DNA from: Elusimicrobiota bacterium
GTDB lineage: Bacteria > Elusimicrobiota > Elusimicrobia > FEN-1173
Direction of reading: 5' to 3'
DNA length: 64,000 nucleotides
Assembly (NCBI GenBank): GCA_016714745.1
Contig: JADKCG010000014.1
Location: 31,803-95,802 of the forward strand
Under the pieces are notes generated by a model. That model did no database searches and was not told the DNA's origin. It saw only the letters and a program-made list of their open reading frames with translations. Of this stretch, positions 24,998 through 33,529 are shown in pieces (the first letter of the stretch is position 1; every line of letters begins with the position of its first letter). A program made the position numbers and the translations under genes.

Positions 24998-26891
24998 GAA
25001 TACGGCTCCCTTCCGGCGACAACTTCACCCAAAGAGTCGTGGTCTCGCCATTCATGTTTACCGTCACACCAACTTGGTTGTCGGGCAGGCGGGTGGTGGT
25101 GAGTGTGGCGGCCTCGGCTCCGGGAGCCGAGGAGAGCCTTTTGAAGGTCGTTACCACTGAGCCGTCCGCGGCGTTTCGAGCCCCGTTGGCGGCCTCTAAT
25201 GCCGCCGCAACAAGGGGGGCTGTCCCGTCTCTGACCGTCTCTGGATAGACGGGTGGGGTCAAAAATAGTGTTCGCCCTTGAAACATTCGGTCCAACGGCG
25301 TTTTCTCTCGAGTAAAAACATTGAGATAGGCCGACCCTTGGGCTGTGTCAATTTTGTCGATCCTCGGAGTAAACGAAATAACAGCGGCCCCGGCCTTGAG
25401 GAATTGTTCCTCCATTCCTGCCGAATGAAATCCCCCAGTGACGAGGAGTCCTGTTTTGGCATGATGTTTTTCCATGGCACCCAGGAAGTTCCGCGTCATG
25501 GAATCGTCTCTTATTTGGGCTTCCCGGTAAAACGCTTCAAAGGGGGTCATGTCCCCTTCTTTCTTTGTCTCCCATTCGGCCCATTCCTCTGGCGTCAAAC
25601 TGAACTCCACCAACTTTTTCGTCAAATGGAGGCGCCTTGATTCCGCCACAAGCCGTTTTTCGGCATCCGTGTGGGCGAGTCGGGCGTAGGCGGTCTCCTC
25701 TGCCGAACGCATCTCCTGAAACAGTTCATCCGGCAAGATCCGGTCGGACGATTGGACATAACGAATGTATTCCGCGAGGGCCGGAAACGACTCAACAGAA
25801 ACACCCGCCTTATGACTCAGCTGCTTCAGCTGGCGATAAAAATCGACGTGCCCCAGCGACCCTGCCCGGCAGGCCACCGCCGCCATGGCCAACGCCTCCA
25901 TCGACCCCTTGTCTAGCGCGTTGACCAACCGGTCCAGTAAAGCGCGTCGATCCCTTTCCGCGCGGTCAAAATCCAAGCGTTTTTCCATGTTCCACGTTTC
26001 TAAGAAATGAGTTAAAGCCGAAGATTGTTTTGGGAGAAGGTCTGCCAGGGTTTGAAGATGTTCGCCCAGCGAGCGGCGACCATCCTGGTAAGCGGCAACT
26101 TTTTCATCGAAGTGACGGAGTTCCTCTGAAAAAACGGAGGCCTTGTTTCGCTCCACGCGGCGTTGGTTATTTTCCACGCTGGTAAGTGCGGAAACTTGCA
26201 GCGGAGCCGCGGTGCGATAGGATTCCACGTTCGCGCGGTAATGGACCGCATCATCCACACCGATGGTGGCGGGGGGAGGTGATTCCTCTGACAATGCGGC
26301 GTGGATGGGCCCGGAAATGTCTCCTTTTTCCAACAACGCCCGGGCCACTTCCCGTATTGTGTCCCGGCGTGGATACGCCCTGTAGCGGGAGAAATCAAGT
26401 GGACCAAACGCCCCCTCTAAGCCCACCACCTCCACCGCTTGTCGAGCGGCCACCGCTGTGACCAGGGCGCTGATATTCGATTGGGCGGCGGCGTTGAGAT
26501 GGACATCTTGAACATGAAGAATGATTTTAGTGGGGGGGACGCCGTGGGGCATGGCGATTCGGCGGATCGTTCCGTCGGCTGAGGCGAGCGCGGCCAGGAT
26601 GTTGGCGTTTTCTTGAAAAAAGGAAGACGGTAAAGTCTTCGCGATCTCCTGAGGGATCTTGTTTGAGGAAGATTGCAAACTGATATTTTTTCCGACCGCG
26701 GAGGGTCCCATCCCGGGCATCGCCATCGGAAGAGATGCGAATAAGGGAGAGGGTGTCCTCTTTTCCCGAGCGGCCTGGCGACGTTGTGTCCAAAAAGCGG
26801 TTTCGGGCGCACTGGCCAGGGCGCTGTTGACCGCAAAATAGACGAGGCTCACGGCGGCCCCGGTCAGACGGCGGAAGGGGTGAAATTTCAC
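24561..26891 (-). CDS. second giant protein, N-terminal fragment: HVQDVH/GGFH domain
   Basis: The open frame begins at a GTG at 26909, but a TATAAA -10 box lies at 26,903-26,898, so I favour the GTG at 26891. A signal or anchor helix follows (GAAVSLVYFAVNSALASA). Residues about 115-520 are homologous to the first giant protein: ILHVQDVHLNAAAQSNIS, VVGLEGAFGPLDFSRYRAYP, VFSEELRHFDEKVAAYQDG, LLVTGGFHSAGM. A short beta-rich stretch follows (VGVTVNMNGETTTLWVKL). The true frame leaves at a nine-C run (24,821-24,829); codons after it down to 24,561 are noise. The domain may have a ChaN/Tiki-like fold, an inference from the D-x-H and G-G-F-H placement only. Confidence 0.75.
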   Translation of the reverse strand: MKFHPFRRLTGAAVSLVYFAVNSALASAPETAFWTQRRQAAREKRTPSPLFASLPMAMPGMGPSAVGKNISLQSSSNKIPQEIAKTLPSSFFQENANILAALASADGTIRRIAMPHGVPPTKIILHVQDVHLNAAAQSNISALVTAVAARQAVEVVGLEGAFGPLDFSRYRAYPRRDTIREVARALLEKGDISGPIHAALSEESPPPATIGVDDAVHYRANVESYRTAAPLQVSALTSVENNQRRVERNKASVFSEELRHFDEKVAAYQDGRRSLGEHLQTLADLLPKQSSALTHFLETWNMEKRLDFDRAERDRRALLDRLVNALDKGSMEALAMAAVACRAGSLGHVDFYRQLKQLSHKAGVSVESFPALAEYIRYVQSSDRILPDELFQEMRSAEETAYARLAHTDAEKRLVAESRRLHLTKKLVEFSLTPEEWAEWETKKEGDMTPFEAFYREAQIRDDSMTRNFLGAMEKHHAKTGLLVTGGFHSAGMEEQFLKAGAAVISFTPRIDKIDTAQGSAYLNVFTREKTPLDRMFQGRTLFLTPPVYPETVRDGTAPLVAAALEAANGARNAADGSVVTTFKRLSSAPGAEAATLTTTRLPDNQVGVTVNMNGETTTLWVKLSPEGSRILAYNTVRPGEERTTERAKRVFAMWFSGEASTRWGHAFAGFMEWNFLSPTFVVQHHPTPPRMGPTNSEPALAYFWDRFHLVGRLPFRGGSLRLGFLRSCCGPGGIFFYRRRPGCFCREVLGTFFNGRNSLWPRRSNGREKGKGASR

Positions 26892-26952
26892 ACTCAATTT
26901 ATACCACACCAGGGAAGAAGGAAAGATTAAGAAGTTGTAAACGTTTTGTAAA
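26892..26952 (-). promoter_or_regulatory. promoter and direct-repeat operator of the second giant gene
   Basis: On the minus strand two TTTACAA boxes (26,952-26,946 and 26,941-26,935, period 11) run into CTTCTTAA, then 23 nt, then TATAAA (26,903-26,898). The 15-nt block TTTACAACTTCTTAA and all distances equal those before the first giant gene. The candidate GTG start at 26,891 sits at the expected transcription start, so translation may be leaderless. Confidence 0.6.
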
Positions 26953-26990
26953 TTTTTTGTTCCACTTAAAATATATGTTTTTCAACAGTT

Positions 26991-27152
26991 TTAGATTTTC
27001 GAAGGCATGAATAACTCATTTGATTTCTTAGAAAGACGTTGAATCAATTCCGCGGCGATCGATTCGGTCAAGGGACGAACTTCCCTGTTTTTGGCAGTTC
27101 TATCCAATAAAGCATTCCCCACTTGAACAAGTTGTTTAGCCGCGTCTTTCAT
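26991..27152 (-). CDS. small hypothetical protein
   Basis: 53 residues from an ATG at 27152 preceded by GGGGAAG (the frame is open to 27188). It is charged and predicted helical (MKDAAKQLVQVGNALLDRTA, then ESIAAELIQRLSKKS). It lies 52 nt after the helicase gene on the same strand and could be its operon partner. No family recognised; it may also be chance. Confidence 0.3.
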   Translation of the reverse strand: MKDAAKQLVQVGNALLDRTAKNREVRPLTESIAAELIQRLSKKSNELFMPSKI

Positions 27153-27204
27153 GATTTCTTCCCCGAAAACCCATCTGAGGCCCTCCACACGGTGAGAGCG
27201 GGAT

Positions 27205-29097
27205 TTACGTGTTCATCCATTCCCAGGCGCTTCGGTGGTCACCGTGGGTTTGGACGTAGTCGAGAAAGGCCTCATAAAATTTGTGGCGGCCGATGGTGGC
27301 GGAATCGCCGACGACAATAAGGAGCCGGCGGGCGCGGGTCATGGCCACGTTCATGCGGCGGGTGTCAGAGAGGAACCCGACTTCGCCGTGGTCGTTGGAA
27401 CGCACGAGGGACAGCACGATGACTTCTTTTTCCCGCCCTTGAAACCCGTCCACCGTCCCCACCTCAAGCCCCGGAGGAACCTGGGAACGGAGAAGACGGA
27501 CTTGGGCGGCGTAGGGGCTGATGAGCGCCGACCAGTGCGGTTTGACGCCGGCCTCAGCCAGTTCGTTCCACAGTTTCAGAACCAGCGTGGCTTCGCCTTC
27601 GTTTTCGCGGCTGTCCAATAGTTCGTTCCAGGTTTCTGTGTAATTGGTCCCCGCGGTGTCGACAAAAACCAGTCGGGCGCCGGTGAGGCCCGTGGGCGAG
27701 ATATGGGGAATATCGAGGAGCGAATGCTCCTTGACCGAAGCATGGGCGACCAGTTTGTTCTCATAAAACTGCGCCGAGGAGAACCCCATGATCTCTTCGT
27801 TCATACGGTATTGAACCCGGAGGAGCGTTTGCAAACTCTCCGGCAAGTTCGGTTGAAGCCGTTCCATGAGCGTCGTCTTAAGCCCCCGCTCGGCCGCTTC
27901 AGGGGAATGGATGGTGGGGGGCAACTGAAGAGGGTCCCCAGCCATCACCACTTTATCGGCCAACAAAATCGGAATCCAGGACAACGGTTCGGTGGCCTGG
28001 CTGGCCTCGTCCAAACACACTAAATCAAATCGCTCTGAAGCGAGCAAATGGCCGATTCCGCCATGGGTCGCAAGCACCACATCGGCTTTCTGGATAATCC
28101 GTTTTGAAATGGATTTCTCGATGGCGCGGGCTTCTTTCCAGAGGGCTTTGATCTCCCGTTTCATCGCTTTGTCTTCATCGCTGGTGAGCTTGCCTTTTTT
28201 TCGAAGACGCTGTACCACCAACCGTTCGCGGTCCTGATCCATAATCCGGATCACCTTTTGGTCCGGATGTTCGTCCAATTGGGCGAGGAGCGTGGCGTGG
28301 CGCAGGTTTTCCAAAATTCGCGCGGGGTGGCCCAGTCGGACGACATTCAACCCTGCGTCCAACAGTTTTTCTAACATGTTATCGACCGCAATATTAGAAG
28401 GGGCCGTGGCCAAAACCGATTTCCCTTGGGCCACCGTCTGTCGAATAATTTCCGCCAATACGGTCGTCTTCCCCGTGCCAGGCGGCCCATGAACGAGGGC
28501 AATGTCCTCTGCCCCCATGGCCGACCGTACCGCTTCTTGCTGAAACTCATTAAGCCGATCGTTGAAGAATACAAGGTTTTCGGGCGAGCCGGCGAAAGCC
28601 GGCGGAGCGTTGCCGAGAAGGATGTCCCGCAATTCGCCCAGTCGGCCCCCTTGGCGGAGGGCGATGTCCAAAGCCCTCCGCATCCGTTTGTAGGTGGCGT
28701 CAGATCCCAGCAAGTCGATGCGGCATTTGCCGGACGGGTCCTCTTCCAAGTCATGACTGAGCGCCACAGTGACACGGTAATCTTCCACAGCGTAAAGGGT
28801 TCCCTCACGCGAAAAATCGCCGTTTAAGAAGGTCACACGGACCAAATCCCCCTGATCCATGGCGTGGAAAGGAGAAAGGGTTTCCCCCTGAGAAGGACGC
28901 GAAAGGACCAGGAGAGGCAACCCGCCCACGCCCACGTCGCGCCGTTCGATGGAGAGCCGAGTGACGGTTTTGCCCAACTGTTCCCGCATCTCCACGGGCC
29001 AACGGTCAAGCTTGCGCTTGTTCTCCTCTTTCTCGGCGTCCCGCTCAATCTCAAGCAGGTCCATAAAGGTATTGAAATGATGGTCAGGGTCAATCAC
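27205..29097 (-). CDS. superfamily 1 DNA/RNA helicase, IGHMBP2/UPF1-like
   Basis: 630 residues (GTG at 29097; an in-frame ATG at 29064 is an alternative). The N-terminal 160 residues form the beta-barrel 1B-type region with RVTFLNGDFSREGTLYAVED. Helicase motifs in order: FQQEAVRSAM (Q), VHGPPGTGKTTVL (I, about 213), ATAPSNIAVDNML (Ia), LVCLDEASQATEP (II), MAGDPLQLPPT (III), LRVQYRMNEEI (IV), GTVDGFQGREKEVIVLSLVRS (V, 20+ residues abbreviated here as GTVDGFQGREKEV), NVAMTRARRLLIVVGD (VI). Known: this group unwinds DNA or RNA 5' to 3'. Bacterial homologues are common but poorly studied. It follows folB by 25 nt and is probably cotranscribed. Confidence 0.85.
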   Translation of the reverse strand: MIDPDHHFNTFMDLLEIERDAEKEENKRKLDRWPVEMREQLGKTVTRLSIERRDVGVGGLPLLVLSRPSQGETLSPFHAMDQGDLVRVTFLNGDFSREGTLYAVEDYRVTVALSHDLEEDPSGKCRIDLLGSDATYKRMRRALDIALRQGGRLGELRDILLGNAPPAFAGSPENLVFFNDRLNEFQQEAVRSAMGAEDIALVHGPPGTGKTTVLAEIIRQTVAQGKSVLATAPSNIAVDNMLEKLLDAGLNVVRLGHPARILENLRHATLLAQLDEHPDQKVIRIMDQDRERLVVQRLRKKGKLTSDEDKAMKREIKALWKEARAIEKSISKRIIQKADVVLATHGGIGHLLASERFDLVCLDEASQATEPLSWIPILLADKVVMAGDPLQLPPTIHSPEAAERGLKTTLMERLQPNLPESLQTLLRVQYRMNEEIMGFSSAQFYENKLVAHASVKEHSLLDIPHISPTGLTGARLVFVDTAGTNYTETWNELLDSRENEGEATLVLKLWNELAEAGVKPHWSALISPYAAQVRLLRSQVPPGLEVGTVDGFQGREKEVIVLSLVRSNDHGEVGFLSDTRRMNVAMTRARRLLIVVGDSATIGRHKFYEAFLDYVQTHGDHRSAWEWMNT

Positions 29098-29122
29098 GAC
29101 GGGGATTTTAGCAGTTTGAGAA

Positions 29123-29485
29123 TTACGATCGCTGGATTTGGACGGCGGCGTAGGTGAGACCTGGGAGGGCGCGTTTTTTGACCAGCACGGTGACCGACGT
29201 GAGTTTGTACTTGGTCAGGAGGAGATCCGCCGTTTGTTCGGCCACGGCTTCGGCCAGTTTGAACGTTTTCGGTTCGAGTGTTTTCTTAAGGAGTGCGCAG
29301 GCCTCGGCGTAATCCACCGTGGCCAACAGGTTGTCCCCCCAGCCGGCGTCGGATAACGGAAGGTGCAAGGTGACATCCATTTCCACCCGTTGAGCAAAAG
29401 CCCGTTCTTCTTCCGTGCACCCCACCTTCAACCACAGGTCCAGCCCTGAGAGAATCAATTGATCCACCGGATTTCCCTCCGTCAT
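29123..29485 (-). CDS. folB: dihydroneopterin aldolase
   Basis: 120 residues, the normal FolB length. It begins LILSGLDLWLKVGCTEEERA, where the conserved Glu-Glu-Arg of the substrate pocket is visible, continues with VDYAEACALLKKTLE and FKLAEAVAEQTADLLL (Glu of the active site), and ends VTVLVKKRALPGLTYAAVQI. Known role: conversion of 7,8-dihydroneopterin to hydroxymethyl-dihydropterin in folate synthesis. The ATG overlaps the preceding stop by 4 nt. No other folate gene is in the window. Confidence 0.85.
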   Translation of the reverse strand: MTEGNPVDQLILSGLDLWLKVGCTEEERAFAQRVEMDVTLHLPLSDAGWGDNLLATVDYAEACALLKKTLEPKTFKLAEAVAEQTADLLLTKYKLTSVTVLVKKRALPGLTYAAVQIQRS

Positions 29486-30957
29486 GGTTTGAGCCCAACA
29501 TATTCCAATTCCAGCGGTTCGGATCCCGTATTTTCGAAATAGTAGGCCGTGTCGGGGGCAACGGCAAGATACCCGTATTGAATCTCCGCCTCCGATTGGC
29601 CAAGGTAGGCGATGCCTTTGCCGCGTTTAGGGCGGAACACCAACCGCGCGCCATCCTCCCGCATCGTCACAGTGCGCGATCCCACGGGCACATAAAACGC
29701 GCCGGACCGTAAAGGGCGCGTGTCCGGCACCTGATCCAAAGAACGATAAAAAGCCTGTGCCTCCGGCTCAGACGCCACGGCGTGTTCGCTGGGCGCGACC
29801 ACTTGAAGTGAAGTGCCCCGGGTTTTTTTTGCCGTGGTTTCGCACGCTTTAAGAAGAGAGACCTCGTCGCGATCCATCGCCTCTTCCAAACCACGTTCCC
29901 CCGGGGGAACATTGAAAAGAAGGGCGATCTCCGTGCGCTCTCGCAGGGCTTTAAAAGCTCGAAGAGTTGTCCAATAGATCTGACTCTCCGAAACCTTTTC
30001 ACGCTTTTTCTCCAATACCTGCCGTTGAAGGGAACCGATCCCGGTTTGATAAATAGACCATTTCCGTGCAATCATCTCCCTGGCCCCCTCATCGGGGGCC
30101 GGCTCACGGCCGCTCGCCGCCAGCCGTTGCATTTTCTGGCAAGCGCCACGAAGGTCCCTCAGGTCCCCTTCCAAAGACGAGGGCGCCGATCCCCCGTTCG
30201 AAGCATAACTTTCATGCAAAACACGCAACCGGGTTTCCGCCGCCACCGTGGCGCGTTCGTAGTCGGATTTTGACGAGCGAATTCGTTCGACCGCCAACCG
30301 CCGGATCTCTTCTTTGGCCGAGACAAAAGCCGCCGGGTCCAGTCGCGCGGCGTGGGCCCCCCCCGCGAGAAAGAGCATCATTCCAACACACATTCGCCGA
30401 CCCATGGATTTACCGACCCACCCCAAAATCCCCTCTTTGCAATGGGCGCGGACGGATGTGTAAACGAATATTGTTCGGTCTGAGGAGACCCCCCTCACGG
30501 TGACGGTCGGCATAGATGCTATTTTATCCTTTTGATTTTTTTCAATGTCCTCCAATCGTTTCCCTTGAAACGTATCGTTGGACCCAAGTCCCACAAGGAC
30601 CACCTGGGGGTTCTCTGCCAAACTATAATCGAGCCGCGCCAAAGCATCGAACGTGGTATCGCCCGAATGGCCCCCGTTGGTGACGGTGACGGGATATCCC
30701 GCCTCTTTAAGAAGACGTTCAAGAATGGCCGGATAGGCTTGGATGTCCGGGTCTTCCAAGTCTTTTCCAGCGGTCAGGCTGTCGCCGAATGCAAGAATCC
30801 GATAAACGGCTTGCGACGGCAAGACAGGCACAGCGACGGGCGGTTCCGATTTTCCGCAGGCCATCAAAAAGAGGACCACGATCATAAAAAGCGGCGGGCC
30901 GGGTCGACCCCAGATCGCGCGATTTCCCCCGTGGCCGGGCAATCGATTCTCATTCAT
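29482..30957 (-). CDS. chimeric lipoprotein: N-terminal SGNH esterase piece fused to an unrelated secreted domain
   Basis: 491 codons from the ATG at 30957 (8-nt overlap with the permease gene; the frame is open to 30969). Residues 1-34 are a lipoprotein signal (VVLFLMAC). Residues about 50-140 are the start of a TesA-like SGNH hydrolase: LAFGDSLTAG (Ser), VTNGGHSGDTT and LVGLGSNDTFQG. The family then needs a C-terminal Asp-x-x-His block, which is absent. Instead the chain runs into KDKIASMPTVTVRG and a second signal-like segment (MGRRMCVGMMLFLAGGAHA, starting at 30,405) followed by a helical, then beta-rich domain of unknown function. Inferred: a deletion joined two genes, and the esterase part is probably inactive. 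The second part may be expressed from its own ATG at 30405. Confidence 0.6.
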   Translation of the reverse strand: MNENRLPGHGGNRAIWGRPGPPLFMIVVLFLMACGKSEPPVAVPVLPSQAVYRILAFGDSLTAGKDLEDPDIQAYPAILERLLKEAGYPVTVTNGGHSGDTTFDALARLDYSLAENPQVVLVGLGSNDTFQGKRLEDIEKNQKDKIASMPTVTVRGVSSDRTIFVYTSVRAHCKEGILGWVGKSMGRRMCVGMMLFLAGGAHAARLDPAAFVSAKEEIRRLAVERIRSSKSDYERATVAAETRLRVLHESYASNGGSAPSSLEGDLRDLRGACQKMQRLAASGREPAPDEGAREMIARKWSIYQTGIGSLQRQVLEKKREKVSESQIYWTTLRAFKALRERTEIALLFNVPPGERGLEEAMDRDEVSLLKACETTAKKTRGTSLQVVAPSEHAVASEPEAQAFYRSLDQVPDTRPLRSGAFYVPVGSRTVTMREDGARLVFRPKRGKGIAYLGQSEAEIQYGYLAVAPDTAYYFENTGSEPLELEYVGLKP

Positions 30958-33460
30958 GACGAAGCGCATCCATGGGGGGAGTACGGAATGCGCCCTGAGT
31001 CACTGTCCAGGAGAGGCACACCATCGCCAACGCAGATCCGCCCAGAAACAAAGTGGTGGGAAACAGAAAGAAGGTCAACCGAAGTTCAAACACCCGATGG
31101 AGCAACAAAGCGCTCGCCGCACTGCCCAGCGTGAAGGCCGCCAAGGATCCGGTTCCTGCGATAATGGCATATTCCAGCAGAGCCACACGGATCACCTGCG
31201 CTTGGGTCGCGCCCAGTGCCCGAAACAATGCCGTTTCCCGGGTGCGGGACGCCAGGGAGGCGAGGAGACTCGAAAGAAGAAGCAAGATTCCCGACAGTAA
31301 ACCGAACAGCCCCAACGCACGGACCACGCGGCTCAACTGATGGAACAGCCGGCCCGTCAACGCGGCCACATCAGAAAGATCGATGACCGTCACGTTCGGA
31401 AGCGCCTCGGCCAACCGGTTTTGAAGGTCCGGCAAAGTGTCTTTAGGGAGCGCGAGCCCTGTCATAAGAGTATGGGGGACCTCTTCCAAAAGACCCGGTT
31501 TAAAATAGAAGTAGAAGAACGGCTGGCGCACGGTGTGGTTGATGGCGCGAAACGACGACACCGTCGCCTCAAATCGCCGACCTAAAATTCGGACAGCGAT
31601 CCGGTCCCCGCGTCGAATCCCAAACTTTTTTTTGTAGTCCTCAAAAACCGAAACCTGAGGCCCAGGAAGGGACGAATCCCACAACCCGGGGCCTTCCACC
31701 ACGGTGTCCGTTGGAAGAAGATCCGTTCCATAGGTGAACCCAAATTCCCGGGTCAACCGGTCCCCTTCACGACTTCCCCGTCGTTTAATTTTTTGTACTG
31801 GGATGTCATTGACCGACACCACCCGCCCCCGGATGAGCGGGAAGAGCCGCGCGTGGGGGTTCCCCGAGATCGAGCCGAAGGCCTCGGCTTGGGTCGGTTG
31901 GATGTTGATAAAAAAGACGTTGGGGGCGTCGGCGGGGAAACTTTGGATCATTTGGCTGAAAAGATTTTTTTCTAAAAGAAAAAGAGTCAAAATCACCGTG
32001 AGAGAAAGTGCGACGGAAAGCACCACCGCGCCGTTCAAGTTCCCCGGGCGGGCCAATCCCCGCCCGGCGAGTCGGACAGGGGTGGATTCCCATCGGTTCA
32101 AAATTTTGCGAAGTGTGCCCAACAACGCGCCCACAACCCCACCCCCGACCACAATCAGGCCCGAGAGCATCGCGACGTATTGGAACGCCAAAAGGGGCCG
32201 CCCCATTTGAGCCCACGCCAAAAGGAAAAATCCGCCGACAGCCACCCCCAACACCCCCGCCGTCCGAAATCGCCGCGGAGGAACGGGAGGAACATCGTCG
32301 GACAAGATGGCGTTCGGAGCGATGTCACTGAGTTTAAGAAGCGGCAAGAGCATAAAGAGGAATCCTGACCCGAGCCCTACCCCGGCGGCGCTCAGGAGCG
32401 CCTGAACCGGAAACGCGGGCAGGAGCCCTCCGGGCAGTAGGTCTCCAAACAGGGACAGCAAAAGCGCTCCCAGTACCCGGCTCAGAATGAGAGCGGCCAT
32501 CAAACCCACGACCGCCAGCCCGCCCCCCCACCAAAGCCACGCCCGGTAAACAAGACCCCGTGGCGCGCCCAGAGCAAAGAGCATCCCCACACTTTTTACT
32601 CCCGCGTTCAACGCCGCCGACAGGGCCGTCGCCGCGCCGATTCCCCCCAGTGTGAGCGTGAGAAGCGCCAAGAAATCCAAATAGAGGAGGGTTCGTTGGA
32701 TGAATTTCAAAATCCCAGGATTGTCCGTGGCCCAACTCGCGACCTCGGTCGTTTCTGACGACGCTCGGGCTTTGACCTCTGTGAGAGTTTTCGTGAGATC
32801 TGATCCATTCGCAATGTTTATATAAAGAGTGTTGGAGGCCCGGCTTCCCGGCGCCATCAATTTTGAATCGCGCAGGTCCGAAAGAGACATGAAAACGGTC
32901 GGGGACAGTTCAAAAAATGAGGTGGGCACATCCGTTCGTTGGTTCACCGTATCGGCAATCGCCAGCGAGAGCGCGCCGATTTTAAGCGAATCTCCCACCG
33001 CTAATTTCCATCCTTTCAGTAATCGCTCCCCCACAACGACGGACCCCGGTTTTAACACCGAATGAAATGGCCGACCGGACCCGGTGGTGATTTTCCCGTA
33101 GAGGGGATATCCGGGACTGACCGCCGACAGAGTGACCTGACCCGTCTTCTGTGTGGCGCGATGTTGTGCCATGGAAAGAGTGTCGATGGACCGAGCGAAC
33201 GTCAGCCCCGCCCATCGCGTCCGGGCCCATCCTTCCACGTCGTCCAAAACGACCTCACTGCCTTTCACGGAAATATCCGCCGCCCAAAGCTCTTTGGCCT
33301 GAGCGGTCACTGTTTTCTTCACCACGCCCGACACCCCGGCCAAAGCCATCAAGCTCGCCGTCCCCACGGCAATGGAAAGCGCAAAAAGAAACGCGAAAAC
33401 AGGACGGTATCGGATTTCCCGCAACGCCATCAAGAGTGAAACGGCCCTAAACAGATTCAT
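30950..33460 (-). CDS. ABC transporter permease, YbbP-like (FtsX/MacB fold)
   Basis: 836 residues using the ATG at 33460, which has GGAAG 9 nt upstream (the frame is open to 33514). Pattern of large YbbP-type permeases: a first membrane helix (FAFLFALSIAVGTASLMALA), a periplasmic domain, three helices around residues 270-380, further helices in the middle, a second periplasmic region with PNVFFINIQPTQAEAF, and three C-terminal helices (LFGLLSGILLLLSSLLASLA and others). Known: in E. coli ybbA-ybbP lies beside tesA; here the ATPase gene is directly upstream and a TesA-like piece directly downstream, the same neighbourhood. Probable role: lipid or lipoprotein-related extrusion across the inner membrane. 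Confidence 0.8.
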   Translation of the reverse strand: MNLFRAVSLLMALREIRYRPVFAFLFALSIAVGTASLMALAGVSGVVKKTVTAQAKELWAADISVKGSEVVLDDVEGWARTRWAGLTFARSIDTLSMAQHRATQKTGQVTLSAVSPGYPLYGKITTGSGRPFHSVLKPGSVVVGERLLKGWKLAVGDSLKIGALSLAIADTVNQRTDVPTSFFELSPTVFMSLSDLRDSKLMAPGSRASNTLYINIANGSDLTKTLTEVKARASSETTEVASWATDNPGILKFIQRTLLYLDFLALLTLTLGGIGAATALSAALNAGVKSVGMLFALGAPRGLVYRAWLWWGGGLAVVGLMAALILSRVLGALLLSLFGDLLPGGLLPAFPVQALLSAAGVGLGSGFLFMLLPLLKLSDIAPNAILSDDVPPVPPRRFRTAGVLGVAVGGFFLLAWAQMGRPLLAFQYVAMLSGLIVVGGGVVGALLGTLRKILNRWESTPVRLAGRGLARPGNLNGAVVLSVALSLTVILTLFLLEKNLFSQMIQSFPADAPNVFFINIQPTQAEAFGSISGNPHARLFPLIRGRVVSVNDIPVQKIKRRGSREGDRLTREFGFTYGTDLLPTDTVVEGPGLWDSSLPGPQVSVFEDYKKKFGIRRGDRIAVRILGRRFEATVSSFRAINHTVRQPFFYFYFKPGLLEEVPHTLMTGLALPKDTLPDLQNRLAEALPNVTVIDLSDVAALTGRLFHQLSRVVRALGLFGLLSGILLLLSSLLASLASRTRETALFRALGATQAQVIRVALLEYAIIAGTGSLAAFTLGSAASALLLHRVFELRLTFFLFPTTLFLGGSALAMVCLSWTVTQGAFRTPPMDALRHE

Positions 33461-33529
33461 GGGTGTTTGCTTCCTTCGACCCAGCGCTCCGGGTATCGGG
33501 GGCGCCACTGCCACTGATGCGCACGAAGG

